Source: Propionispora sp. 2/2-37
GTDB taxonomy: Bacteria; Bacillota; Negativicutes; Propionisporales; Propionisporaceae
Length of the DNA: 64,000 bases
Assembly (NCBI RefSeq): GCF_001298735.1
Contig: NZ_CYSP01000012.1
Location: forward strand, 1 to 64,000
Direction: 5' to 3'
Under the pieces are notes generated by a model. The model searched no databases. It was not told the origin of the DNA and saw only the letters and a list, made by a program, of their open reading frames with translations. Numbering within the stretch: position 1 is the first letter of the stretch; each line of letters begins with the position of its first letter. Both the position numbers and the translations under genes were made by a program. Below, piece by piece: positions 7,837 to 16,291 of this stretch.

Positions 7837-8664
7837 TTATCTGTACCTATATTTTTTAGCAGGTATACTCACTATTTTTTTGAAAATACGACAAAAGTAG
7901 TTATAATCTTCAAAACCAACTAACCCAGCAATATCTGCTACGCGATAGGTAGTGTTTTTCAGTAAATACTTTGCCTTTTCAATACGCCGGTTTCTAATAT
8001 ATTCGCTAATACCGCTTCCCAGATAATGCGAGGATATCTTATACATCTGAGCCCTGCTCATTTTAAAGTACCGGCATAACCTGTCAACTGAAATATCTTC
8101 ACTGATATGCTGCTCAATATAATAATTTAGCTGGTAAATAAACCGGTCTTTTTCTATTTTAATAATATCTTTTGTCAGTATATATAATGTACAAAATTCC
8201 ATTATCTTGGCTGCCGCTAGAATTTGCTCATTGTTGTGCAAATTCATTTGCTTAATGCAAGCAACAACATCAACAGCTAAATGGTAGCGTTCGCTCAAGC
8301 TTTGCAGCTTTACTGCCGCCTGTTCCCTGTTTTCATTGTTTAAAATTTGCCCCATCATAATATAGCCAATAACAATCCCATTATCAACCAAAGGAGCCGT
8401 TGCTTCGTATAGTCCGGCATGGCACTGGTAAATTAGAGGCTCCTTGCTTATTTTACAGGAATTAAAAGAATGTGCATTACTTTTTAAGCATTCTTTTCTT
8501 ATTTCCGGATGACTCTGCAAACAATCACAAACAGGGCAATGTGTCTCTGGATAAGCGGTAATTTCATTATACTCATCATCAAATATAACCATTCTAATTC
8601 CAGTTATAACATGGAAGTTACGCATTACCTCGTAAAGCTGTTCTGCCTTATATCCTAGAGACAC
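7837..8664 (-). CDS. AraC-family regulator with PocR sensor domain
   Basis: 275 residues. The N-terminal ~150 residues form a PocR-type ligand-binding domain with its typical cysteine set (Cys43, Cys46, Cys48, Cys59, Cys70, Cys81) and the 'GLYEATAPLVDNGIVIGYIM' strand pair. The C-terminal ~100 residues are an AraC double helix-turn-helix (SRAQMYKISSHYLG, then VADIAGLVGFEDYNYFCRIF). PocR regulators commonly activate carbohydrate or diol degradation genes. It lies 114 bases downstream of, and on the same strand as, the sugar operon at 8779-12943, so that operon is its likely target. Confidence 0.9.
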   Translation of the reverse strand: MSLGYKAEQLYEVMRNFHVITGIRMVIFDDEYNEITAYPETHCPVCDCLQSHPEIRKECLKSNAHSFNSCKISKEPLIYQCHAGLYEATAPLVDNGIVIGYIMMGQILNNENREQAAVKLQSLSERYHLAVDVVACIKQMNLHNNEQILAAAKIMEFCTLYILTKDIIKIEKDRFIYQLNYYIEQHISEDISVDRLCRYFKMSRAQMYKISSHYLGSGISEYIRNRRIEKAKYLLKNTTYRVADIAGLVGFEDYNYFCRIFKKIVSIPAKKYRYR

Positions 8665-8778
8665 AATTCCCCCTCCTGCTTAGCATCCGATTTCTATTAA
8701 TTTTTTCCTATCATAACACTTTTCTCAGTATTTTCCAAGAGGACGTTTTTACAAAAGATTTATGGCATTAATCCCCCT

Positions 8779-9018
8779 CTACTTGCTATAAAACACTTTC
8801 ATAGCCCGCGCTGCATCATTTTCCATTGCAGTGGCTGCCGCAAGCGCCACATCATGATAGAACGTAATATTCTTTTCTTTTAAAAGGGCATCAGCCGCAA
8901 AAACACCTTCTCGGGCCATATAGGAATAGTAATTAATTTTACGGATACCCTTGCCAATTGTCATTCTTATAGTCTTCCGGGCCGCAATTACTAAGACTTC
9001 ATTAAGGGTTGCCAGCAT
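8779..9018 (-). CDS. Small hypothetical protein of the sugar operon
   Basis: 79 residues with a strong AGGAGG site before its ATG, overlapping the end of the upstream epimerase-like gene by 17 bases. The sequence is basic at the start (ARKTIRMTIGKGIRKINYY) and helical later, with no signal peptide or membrane segment. I do not recognise the family. Tight placement as the fourth gene of the operon suggests a small accessory protein of the sugar pathway. Confidence 0.65.
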   Translation of the reverse strand: MLATLNEVLVIAARKTIRMTIGKGIRKINYYSYMAREGVFAADALLKEKNITFYHDVALAAATAMENDAARAMKVFYSK

Positions 9019-10027
9019 ATAAACTCCTCCTGCAGTCAGATACGCTTTTCCATTGTGTCAGGTTTTCGATTATTCTAATTGTCAGCGAGTATGCAACAGT
9101 CTCGCCTGACTTAATAAATTTCAGCCTGTTTTGCTCCCGCATTGCGTTACGTCCGTCGGCATGACAATTTCCCGGCTCTAAACCAAGCACATAATCTTGA
9201 TAGCCCATCATCTTCCACTCAATAAAGTGGTCAAGTTTTTGCGTATCAAAATGTAACGAGACCCCTTTGCCGATATCTGGGTTGAAAATGGCTGCCAGGC
9301 CTTCTTTTGCAAACGAATGATAGTAGCATTCTTCTTCAAATCCCTCCTGGGGCGTCAGCATCTCATGCCATGAATCAATGGCCTTTGCGGCGTGATCATT
9401 ACGGGGAACTACCTGGATTGACGGAATAAATAGTTGGGCATTTTCACTTAATAAGGGATACCCGATATTCGTGTGGTACAAAAACATTAACGGTACCCTT
9501 TTGTCCCCCAGGTTTTCAATTGTATCGGCAATGGTAATATAGTTTCTTTCTATAGGACAACAAATCGTTCGATCAAGCACCAATTTACTGGAAAATAGCG
9601 CTGCTGCCCTCACCCTCGCATGAATCTGAATCTCTTTTTGATTTACTGCAGCATAAATTTGTTCGGCCGGTATATTGGCGACATCTCCATGTAAAGGTAG
9701 ATCTTCTCCTTCATCATGACAGGGATTGCCAACAGCCGTTAAGCCGCAGGTAGTTAAAAAGCCTGCGGTAAACGATTTTAAAAAACCACTGCCTTTATTG
9801 TCGTAATACTGCGGCCCAACGTAACCGCAAGGGGAAAAATAGCCGAAATTATCCCCCTTGAAGGATAAACGGGAAATATCAGCGCAACGATCGGCCGAAA
9901 CAGTAAATTCTAAGCCTGCACCGTTTTTCACTTGAAATAATCTCATCCCGTCCCCTTTACCGCCGATTAAGCGGTGTTCTTCAACTCCGTACACTTGTGA
10001 AGGGTGACCGACATATTGCTTTTTCAT
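9002..10027 (-). CDS. DUF4432 / aldose 1-epimerase-like protein
   Basis: About 341 residues from ATG 10027, preferred because a GGTGGGGG site precedes it; a TTG at 10045 would add six residues and overlaps the upstream stop. The body matches the DUF4432 branch of the galactose-mutarotase fold: SADRCADISRLSF near the start, 'GLTAVGNPCHDEGEDLPLHG' in the middle, GLEPGNCHADGR near the end. The conserved His and Glu residues suggest sugar mutarotation or a related step. It sits between an isomerase and a small gene in a four-gene sugar operon. Confidence 0.82.
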   Translation of the reverse strand: MKKQYVGHPSQVYGVEEHRLIGGKGDGMRLFQVKNGAGLEFTVSADRCADISRLSFKGDNFGYFSPCGYVGPQYYDNKGSGFLKSFTAGFLTTCGLTAVGNPCHDEGEDLPLHGDVANIPAEQIYAAVNQKEIQIHARVRAAALFSSKLVLDRTICCPIERNYITIADTIENLGDKRVPLMFLYHTNIGYPLLSENAQLFIPSIQVVPRNDHAAKAIDSWHEMLTPQEGFEEECYYHSFAKEGLAAIFNPDIGKGVSLHFDTQKLDHFIEWKMMGYQDYVLGLEPGNCHADGRNAMREQNRLKFIKSGETVAYSLTIRIIENLTQWKSVSDCRRSLYAGNP

Positions 10028-10041
10028 GTTGCCCCCACCAA

Positions 10042-11442
10042 TCAATTAATGTCGATTAAGTCATATTTCAGATAGTATGCGAACGCTTCCTTCAACACGC
10101 TATCCATATGGCCAACACCGACAGCGGTATGATGTCTAAAACCGTTTTGCCCTAATTTTACTAGTTTGGGCTGCAAATTCTCGATATGAGCTACACCGCC
10201 ACAGCCAAAAAACTCCTGTTCAATATCATCTTCGGTAAATTCACCTGTCCCGACATAAAAAGTAAGTTTTCCGTCCTCAGTTTTACAGCTAGAAAACGTC
10301 ATAGGGAAGGCTTTAATTCGGCCTTCGTTGCTCCCCCAGCCGGAACCCGGATTAGCCTTAGCAAACATTTTATGATCTGTGACGGTGCCCTTTGCCTTCA
10401 TTAAGCGCTGCGCCACCGGTCCGCAGTGAAACAAAATCACTTTGTCCGAATCGTCACCATAATTGTTATTCCAATCAAGACAAGCTGCAGGCTGCTCCGA
10501 GGCAAGCTGCATGGAATACATATTGATGGCCGAACACAAGTCGATTTCACAGGATGCGACAAAGCCCCGGTCATTTAGTTCACTAAGCAGTACACAGGGT
10601 GAAACACCAAGAATACTTTGCATTTCCTCCCAGCAGCGCAGTGTTAACGCATCCAGCTGATATTCCGCTATATATTCGTCTAATACTACACTAATTCTTG
10701 CCAAAGTCGTAAATTTGTCATCCGGAACTTTGCTGAAATCAGTATATGTAGAAAGGTTATCCTTCTTTTCTATAACCGCCGACGCAGTATCCGAAATCTG
10801 ATTGACCTTATAAATGAGCTCCGACAAATCAAAGGTATCGACCGTAATACCATATTTTTGCAGCGTAATTTCATCGAAGCGAACCGTTTTAAACTTCGAG
10901 GTCCTTGCTCCGATACAGCCGATTCGAAAACGTCTCATACCATTAACAACCCGGCAAATGGCTGCAAAATCCTGCAAGTTTTGCTGAAACGCTTCTGTCG
11001 CGGGATGCACTACATGGGGTTCAAGCATGGTAAAAGGTACCCCGTATTGGTGAAATACATCAGCGATACTAAACTTTCCGCAATATGCATCTCTTCTATG
11101 ATCAAAATCCATATTTCCTATTTCGTCAGGGTATGCCTGCAGTAAAATAGGGACACCCGCTTTTTCCAGAGCCTCGATGGCCCCATTTTCATCTCCAAAA
11201 TTTGGTAAAGAGAGAATGACACCATCGTACTTTCCTTCGTTCTCTTTCAGCCACTTAGCATAAATTCTTCCTTCCTCGCGGCTTTCCACTGCACCGTAGC
11301 GTGTGGCCGAATCATCCAACAAGATGCAGTCATATCCTGCTTTCCGTACAGCTTGAGCTACCTCCGCTCGGGCACCTGCAATTAAGCTTTCCGGAAAAAA
11401 TCCCCTATTGCCAAAGTAGAGCGCAAAAGTTAACTTTTTCAT
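10042..11442 (-). CDS. L-fucose/L-arabinose isomerase family protein
   Basis: 466 residues. It has the N-terminal Rossmann-like domains and the C-terminal metal-site domain of the FucI/AraA superfamily: LTLRCWEEMQ and SELNDRGFVASCEID carry the acidic metal ligands, and GFRHHTAVGVGHM the terminal histidines. Members interconvert aldoses and ketoses using a divalent metal. The substrate is not clear; this shorter branch is distinct from classical FucI (~590 residues). Together with the kinase upstream it gives a standard isomerase-kinase route for an uncommon sugar. Confidence 0.85.
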   Translation of the reverse strand: MKKLTFALYFGNRGFFPESLIAGARAEVAQAVRKAGYDCILLDDSATRYGAVESREEGRIYAKWLKENEGKYDGVILSLPNFGDENGAIEALEKAGVPILLQAYPDEIGNMDFDHRRDAYCGKFSIADVFHQYGVPFTMLEPHVVHPATEAFQQNLQDFAAICRVVNGMRRFRIGCIGARTSKFKTVRFDEITLQKYGITVDTFDLSELIYKVNQISDTASAVIEKKDNLSTYTDFSKVPDDKFTTLARISVVLDEYIAEYQLDALTLRCWEEMQSILGVSPCVLLSELNDRGFVASCEIDLCSAINMYSMQLASEQPAACLDWNNNYGDDSDKVILFHCGPVAQRLMKAKGTVTDHKMFAKANPGSGWGSNEGRIKAFPMTFSSCKTEDGKLTFYVGTGEFTEDDIEQEFFGCGGVAHIENLQPKLVKLGQNGFRHHTAVGVGHMDSVLKEAFAYYLKYDLIDIN

Positions 11443-11455
11443 ATTATGATTCCTC

Positions 11456-12943
11456 CTAATTTAAAATGGCTTTAACTGCCTGATAAACTTTTTTATATTT
11501 ATGATATAGTTCCGTATACTTCTCGGTTTTCTCCGGACACGGATAGTACGTTTTTCGTAACTTCACAAACATATCACTTGCTTCTTGCAAATTTTGATAT
11601 ACACCGCAGGCAACACCCGCCAGCATAATTGATCCTACCGTACCTGCTTCTTCGGCAGCTAATGCCGTTACCGGAATATTAAGAACATCGGCTTTCATCT
11701 GAAGCCAAAAAGAGGACCTGGCTCCTCCCCCGGTTGCCCGTAGTTCTTTTATTTCAATTCCGGCCTCTTTTAGCCATTCCATATTCAAACGCATTTCATA
11801 TGTAACGCCTTCCATTAGTGCCCGATAAATATCAATAGAAGTAGTTTCAATTGTTAACCCAATAATTGCGCCTTTGGAAAGACTGTCCATATACGGCGTC
11901 GCTGCTCCGGAAAAATGCGGCAGAACCAGCAGACCGGACGGATCGTCTGCAAGCTGCCGATTAAAATATTCATACGCACTCATACCCTGCACTTGTGCGG
12001 CTTGTGCTTCCAGAGCTGCCAGCTTATCGCGGTACCATTTTAAAAGTGCCCCCCCTGTAAACGAAAATGCATAGCTTACGTAAAAGTTAGGAACAACATG
12101 AGGGACAATGGAATAACTGCCTTTAAACAGCATGTCATTTTCAGGAATATGATCGAATACGGGTGTAATGCATTCCACGGTGCCTGTGCCGTCTACCGCC
12201 ATTCCAGGCTCTAGTACGCCTGCCCCGACTGCGGCAGCAATCTGATCATGGCACCCTGATACAATCGCGATGTTGCCCGGCAAGCCTAGCTCTCTAGCTA
12301 CATTCTGTTTTATATTGCCTGCTTTTGTTCCGGCCGGTACAGGTTTTGATAATTTCTGAAGTGGTACATTAGAAAAATCTAATATCTTCTTAGACCAGCA
12401 CAAGTTGACAATGTCAAAAGCCATGGTTCTGCTTGCCAGGGAGTAATCAATTTGTGCTATGCCACTTAACATATAAACAATAAAATCTCCAAACTGCATG
12501 ATTCTTTTTGCCGCATTATAGATTTCCGTCCTATTTTCTGAAATCCACATTAGTTTAGGTATACTATACATTTTATGGGGATTTAAGCCGGTAATCCGCG
12601 CAAAGTCACGGGCGCCAAAATGTGCAACTAACTTATCGCATTGTGCCTCTCCCCTTGGGTCCGTATACAGCATGGAATTCATAAGCGGCTCATCCGCTTC
12701 ATCTAATAAAATAACCGACTCACCAAAAGAAGTTACCCCGATTGCCTTCAGATTGGCAGCTTCACTCGCAATACCCTTAATGACTTTTTTTACGCATTCC
12801 CAAACCATGCGTCCGTCAATCTCATGCTCCGGGCATTTTTCCATTACATATTCCTGATAGCATTCTTTTATCAAGCTACCGTCTTTACTATATAGACTGC
12901 ATTTACATCCGGTTGTTCCTATATCCACTCCGGCTATTTTCAA
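11456..12943 (-). CDS. FGGY-family carbohydrate kinase
   Basis: About 495 residues. The frame opens at GTG 12967, but TTG 12943 is preferred because GAGGAGGGG lies six bases before it and the protein then begins directly with the family's KIAGVDIGTTGCK ATP-binding strand. The second FGGY signature region 'MEGVTYEMRLNMEWLKEAGI' and the 'RATGGGARSSFW' phosphate loop follow in order. It phosphorylates a ketose or polyol at the expense of ATP; it resembles xylulokinase/gluconokinase types. First gene of the sugar operon; no transporter is encoded with it. Confidence 0.9.
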   Translation of the reverse strand: MKIAGVDIGTTGCKCSLYSKDGSLIKECYQEYVMEKCPEHEIDGRMVWECVKKVIKGIASEAANLKAIGVTSFGESVILLDEADEPLMNSMLYTDPRGEAQCDKLVAHFGARDFARITGLNPHKMYSIPKLMWISENRTEIYNAAKRIMQFGDFIVYMLSGIAQIDYSLASRTMAFDIVNLCWSKKILDFSNVPLQKLSKPVPAGTKAGNIKQNVARELGLPGNIAIVSGCHDQIAAAVGAGVLEPGMAVDGTGTVECITPVFDHIPENDMLFKGSYSIVPHVVPNFYVSYAFSFTGGALLKWYRDKLAALEAQAAQVQGMSAYEYFNRQLADDPSGLLVLPHFSGAATPYMDSLSKGAIIGLTIETTSIDIYRALMEGVTYEMRLNMEWLKEAGIEIKELRATGGGARSSFWLQMKADVLNIPVTALAAEEAGTVGSIMLAGVACGVYQNLQEASDMFVKLRKTYYPCPEKTEKYTELYHKYKKVYQAVKAILN

Positions 12944-13086
12944 GCTGCTCCCCTCCTCACCAATCACATTATAGTCTGACTTTTCACTCTTTTATAGTAA
13001 AATTCATCTTAAAAACTGTAATCTTGTTTTTCCGCAAAAGTAAAAAAGGACAGCTTGTCAATTCATTCTTGATGAATTCAATATCT

Positions 13087-13136
13087 GGGAAATAAAATTA
13101 AAAGGGCTGAAATCTGTGCAATACAGAATTCAGCCC
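13087..13136 (-). terminator. Intrinsic terminator after the QueG-like gene
   Basis: GGGCTGAA (13104-13111) with TTCAGCCC (13129-13136), extended inward by TCTGT/ACAGA, forms a strong hairpin. On the minus strand it is followed by TTTTAATTTTATTT, so it ends the transcript of the gene at 13251-14096. Confidence 0.85.
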
Positions 13137-13250
13137 AAGCGTATAAATGGTATCTAACTCATAAGTTATCAAGCTTTGAGTACACCTACTACTTTTTGTA
13201 TAGTATTTTTCTGACTCAAACCATTGGCACACGGTGAAGGAAAAATGAAA

Positions 13251-14096
13251 TTACTTAGATTTAAGTTTTGGCAGTTTGGGAATAGATCTTTCACAGGGAA
13301 CCCTCGTCTGACAAAGTCCACAGCTTGGCGTCGTAACCCCATAGGCTTCATTAACCGCCGGCATAACTTTTCTACGGGTGTACTCAAAGCATAAATCTTT
13401 ATTGTGACCGTTTAACGAAATAGCTCCGGCCGGACATCTACGGATGCAAGCTCCGCAACTATTTGAGTTGTAATGCAGACAATTATCATGAATTCCTTTA
13501 TATAGAAACGGGGAAGGCTCCAACACTAATTCAGTAATCACACTTCCAACACGCACTGCCATTCCACATTCAGTTATCAGTGCATCGGTTAAGCTAAATG
13601 TTCCTAAACCGGTGGCATAAGCCGCGTGTCTTTCGGACCAGGTCGACGCATGTCCGATGTCATCTACATAAACTCTCTGCCAATTTGAACTCAAAGCGGG
13701 TGCAACCGTACGATACCCAATTTTAGTTATTAGACCGACGACAAATTCTCTGAGCATATTATTAAACTGCTCCCCATAAAATCTGGCCTGAGCCCACTCT
13801 TTCGAGGGAAACGCTCTCTCCAAGTAGTTACTTTTCAAAATGGTTTCGGTAAATGGAAGTATCCAGCATATAACGGTTCCGTTAGGTAATGAATCCTCAA
13901 ATTCGGCCTTAAACCATTCTTTAGGAGTTAAATGAAAAGAGCCTATTTTCTGCTTATAGCTGCCAAAAAGCTCATTGTTTACATCGGCAAATCCAATTCG
14001 CGGCAAATTATATATTTTTATCGCTGTATCTGGTAACTTATTATGTCCCGAAGTAGTAACAAAGTTCTCGATTTTAGAAATAATTTCGTCTTTCAT
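13251..14096 (-). CDS. QueG-like 4Fe-4S protein (epoxyqueuosine reductase family)
   Basis: 281 residues. SERHAAYATGLGTFSL (154-169) matches the conserved QueG block, followed by two ferredoxin-like clusters: Cys214-x2-Cys217-x3-Cys221-Pro and Cys259-x2-Cys262-x5-Cys268, with Cys206 and Cys236 as likely partners. True QueG reduces epoxyqueuosine in tRNA using cobalamin and is usually longer (~340-380 residues); this short form lacks the C-terminal HEAT-like part and may be a COG1600 paralogue of other function. Monocistronic, with its own terminator. Confidence 0.82.
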   Translation of the reverse strand: MKDEIISKIENFVTTSGHNKLPDTAIKIYNLPRIGFADVNNELFGSYKQKIGSFHLTPKEWFKAEFEDSLPNGTVICWILPFTETILKSNYLERAFPSKEWAQARFYGEQFNNMLREFVVGLITKIGYRTVAPALSSNWQRVYVDDIGHASTWSERHAAYATGLGTFSLTDALITECGMAVRVGSVITELVLEPSPFLYKGIHDNCLHYNSNSCGACIRRCPAGAISLNGHNKDLCFEYTRRKVMPAVNEAYGVTTPSCGLCQTRVPCERSIPKLPKLKSK

Positions 14097-14221
14097 AGCT
14101 TACTCCTCTTAAAGAAATTATTCAAAAGGTCAGTTTCCTTGACTCTTATCTCATCAGTGACTGTGCCACTACCGTTTATAGTTATACTTTCAATGTAACA
14201 ACACTTATTTAAAAATAGCTA

Positions 14222-14761
14222 CTATTTATTTTGAATATATGCTATTGAATCGTCAATCCACGAAATATGAGCTTCTAGTTGTTTAATAGCATTTTTTAAT
14301 AAAAGAAAATCCCCTAATTTCTCAGGAGAGATACCCTCTGAGTCTTGATACTCGGAAATTTTTATTTTATATCGCTCTAACAGACTTTTACACCTCAGTT
14401 GTCGCTCTTTAAACTTTTCTAACAACTGTTCTTTGTTTAAATGCTCCGCAAAATAAATACGTAATTTAAAAATATCCTTGCTTTGTGATAACGGCGGCTC
14501 ATCTTCAGTAATCCAGGTCTCTAATGCTTTTTTTCCTTTTTCCGTAATAGAATATAGCTTTTTTTCTAAAACTTCACCTTGTACCAAAATCTCATACTGA
14601 ATGAGCTCAGATTGAACAAGCTTTTTTAACTCCGGATAGATTTGGCTTTGATTTGCGTTCCAAAAGTCAGCAACACTATCATTAAAGATCTTAGCTAAAT
14701 CATAACCGGTAACTTTTTGTTTATGAATTAAGCCTAAAATGGCATATCCTAATGTATTCAT
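14222..14761 (-). CDS. padR: PadR-family transcriptional repressor
   Basis: 179 residues. The N-terminal winged helix (LGYAILGLIHKQKVTGYDLA, then SQIYPELKKLVQSELI) and C-terminal coiled helix region match PadR. Members of this type repress phenolic acid decarboxylase until p-coumaric, ferulic or caffeic acid binds. It is divergent from the decarboxylase gene at 14871, and a perfect 15-bp inverted repeat lies between them. Gene pair and operator together make the assignment firm. Confidence 0.93.
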   Translation of the reverse strand: MNTLGYAILGLIHKQKVTGYDLAKIFNDSVADFWNANQSQIYPELKKLVQSELIQYEILVQGEVLEKKLYSITEKGKKALETWITEDEPPLSQSKDIFKLRIYFAEHLNKEQLLEKFKERQLRCKSLLERYKIKISEYQDSEGISPEKLGDFLLLKNAIKQLEAHISWIDDSIAYIQNK

Positions 14762-14818
14762 AAAACCTTGCTCCTTTTACTTGACTTTCCAGAATTTTAG
14801 TATATATAATAAATACAT

Positions 14819-14854
14819 AAATATCAACATGTAAAAATATACATGTTGATATTT
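14819..14854. promoter_or_regulatory. PadR operator
   Basis: Perfect inverted repeat: AAATATCAACATGTA (14819-14833), six-base spacer, TACATGTTGATATTT (14840-14854). The ATGT...ACAT core agrees with known PadR operators. It ends 7 bases before the decarboxylase ribosome site and 58 bases from the padR start, so it can control both genes. Confidence 0.9.
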
Positions 14855-14870
14855 ACCTAAAAGGAGCGAT

Positions 14871-15371
14871 GTGTATATGAAGAAAGAGTTAAAAGATTTA
14901 GTAGGTAAACATTTTATCTATACGTATGACAATGGATGGCAATATGAAGTTTATATCAAAAATGATACGACATTTGATTACCGGATTCACAGCGGAATTG
15001 TTGGTGGACGTTGGGTAAAAGGACAAGAAGCCTACATCGTTGCCCTGGCAGATGATGTCTACAAAATTTCTTGGGACGAGCCGACTGGTACCTGCGTAAG
15101 CTTGGCTTTCAATCTGGCAACCAGAAGGATACATGGAACTATTTTCTTTCCCGCCTGGATCAGTAAAACTCCCCAGAAAACAGTTTGTTTCCAAAATGAG
15201 CATTTACCACTAATGAATCAGTATCGTGATCAAGGACCTACTTATCCTAAAATGGTGGTTGATGAATTTGCAACGATTACATTTATTGAGGACTGTGGTG
15301 CTGATAATGAAGAGGTAATCAATTGTGCTCCAAGTGCTCTTCCTGAGGAGTATACAAAGAGGAAAAACTAA
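14871..15371 (+). CDS. padC: Phenolic acid decarboxylase
   Basis: 166 residues from GTG, or 164 from ATG 14877, which is better spaced from AAGGAG (14861-14866). The whole protein matches the PAD family: [14 protein letters not shown] carries the paired active-site tyrosines, [14 protein letters not shown] the arginine, and [13 protein letters not shown] the glutamate. It decarboxylates p-coumaric, caffeic and ferulic acid to the 4-vinylphenols without cofactor, in the cytoplasm, as detoxification. Control by the divergent PadR is expected. Confidence 0.95.
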   Translation: MYMKKELKDLVGKHFIYTYDNGWQYEVYIKNDTTFDYRIHSGIVGGRWVKGQEAYIVALADDVYKISWDEPTGTCVSLAFNLATRRIHGTIFFPAWISKTPQKTVCFQNEHLPLMNQYRDQGPTYPKMVVDEFATITFIEDCGADNEEVINCAPSALPEEYTKRKN

Positions 15372-15390
15372 TTTATTTAGTCCTCTTTTC
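15356..15390 (+). terminator. Terminator after padC
   Basis: AAAGAGGA (15356-15363) pairs with TCCTCTTT (15381-15388) immediately at the end of padC, followed by further T residues. Confidence 0.65.
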
Positions 15391-15493
15391 ATTAACGTTA
15401 TCGGTTCAGTTTGCAAGTACCGTAAGTGCCGAGCCGACACTAAGGCTTACAAACCAGTTTCATCACCCCTCATTGCATAGACTTAGTATGGAC

Positions 15494-15531
15494 AAAAACC
15501 GCTTTCAGCATAATGACTGAAGCGGTTTTGT
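15494..15531. terminator. Second hairpin downstream of padC
   Basis: AAAACCGCTTTCAG and CTGAAGCGGTTTT form a 12- to 13-bp hairpin with A-rich and T-rich edges, able to act in both directions. On the minus strand it would end anything read from the beta-lactamase remnant. Confidence 0.7.
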
Positions 15532-15614
15532 TCAATGATACCCCCTAGAGTTGAAGTTTATTTATTATGTAACTGTTAGCAGTATAACAATTTACTGTAC
15601 TAATTTATATTTTT

Positions 15615-15803
15615 TTAGAATATTAATGGTAAGCTCTTTTGCTTATAGCCGGCAAACTCTTCCTGTGAATCAATATTCGCGAATACATAGGGATGGCCTT
15701 TCACAGTAACAAAGCCCACATACCAACCTAGAGAAATATTATTCTGCAATGCGCTGGTACCCGTTTTCCCGTAAAAACCTCCTTTGGCCTCTAAATTTGC
15801 CAC
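15615..15803 (-). pseudogene. C-terminal fragment of a class D beta-lactamase / BlaR-type penicillin-binding domain
   Basis: The 62 codons hold the family's third motif, YGKTGT (residues 11-16), then 'SLGWYVGFVTVKGHPYVFAN', which matches the final strands and helix of OXA-type enzymes and BlaR1 sensors. The STxK serine motif and the rest of the ~240-residue domain are absent; upstream sequence has no related frame. It is therefore a remnant and not an active enzyme, even though a GTG with AAGGGG could start translation. Confidence 0.75.
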
Positions 15804-15870
15804 CCCTTTCTAATAGTATTGTAACAACTTGCTAAAGGGCGAGGTGACAGGTTTATAGTCCCTGCTATAT

Positions 15871-15913
15871 CTTTTTGATATTCCCACATGTCACGTAGAC
15901 AAGATTATTGACA
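15871..15913 (+). repeat. Short dispersed repeat, copy 2
   Basis: Matches 466-506 ('gatattcccacatg', 'cacgtaga', 'attattga') with small gaps. It lies among decayed gene pieces. Confidence 0.55.
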
Positions 15914-15921
15914 CATCGTGT

Positions 15922-16023
15922 CTAAGCAAAAATCCCATCATACATCAACAAAATTCTGTCATGGCCTGGCTCTACTACCTAAATATCGTAGAAACCGGCC
16001 TTTACAACTGTTACTTTTGTCAT
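15922..16023 (-). pseudogene. Possible start of a decayed gene
   Basis: On the minus strand a strong GGGAGG site is followed by ATG 16023 and 14 codons (MTKVTVVKAGFYDI) to a TAG at 15979. The same frame continues VVEPGHDRILLMYDGIFA before a second stop. The protein-like composition and strong ribosome site suggest a gene start broken by a nonsense change and truncation. A leader peptide is the alternative. Family not recognised. The rest of 15372-16291 shows no gene. Confidence 0.3.
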
Positions 16024-16291
16024 AGGATTATAGTCCTCCCTTTTTCTAAATCATACCGGATATTGGCAGGAAATACAAAACTGGTTTTGCTGCAAAATAA
16101 AACGAGCAGTCAAAAAGACCGCTCTTATATATCATTATCTCTTGCAAGTATTTCTTTTGTGCATATCATTAAGCGATATTCTTCTACTATAAATACAATT
16201 ACTATCATTATTATTAAACTCTAATATTACTAATTCCCAATTAACATCTAATTACCCTCATGCCTACCAACTAGTCTGAGTTTAGGGATTC

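Noticed and set aside
15961..16224. 87-codon plus-strand frame near decayed genes
   Set aside because: Low-complexity C terminus (TITIIIIKL), no ribosome site and no family match.
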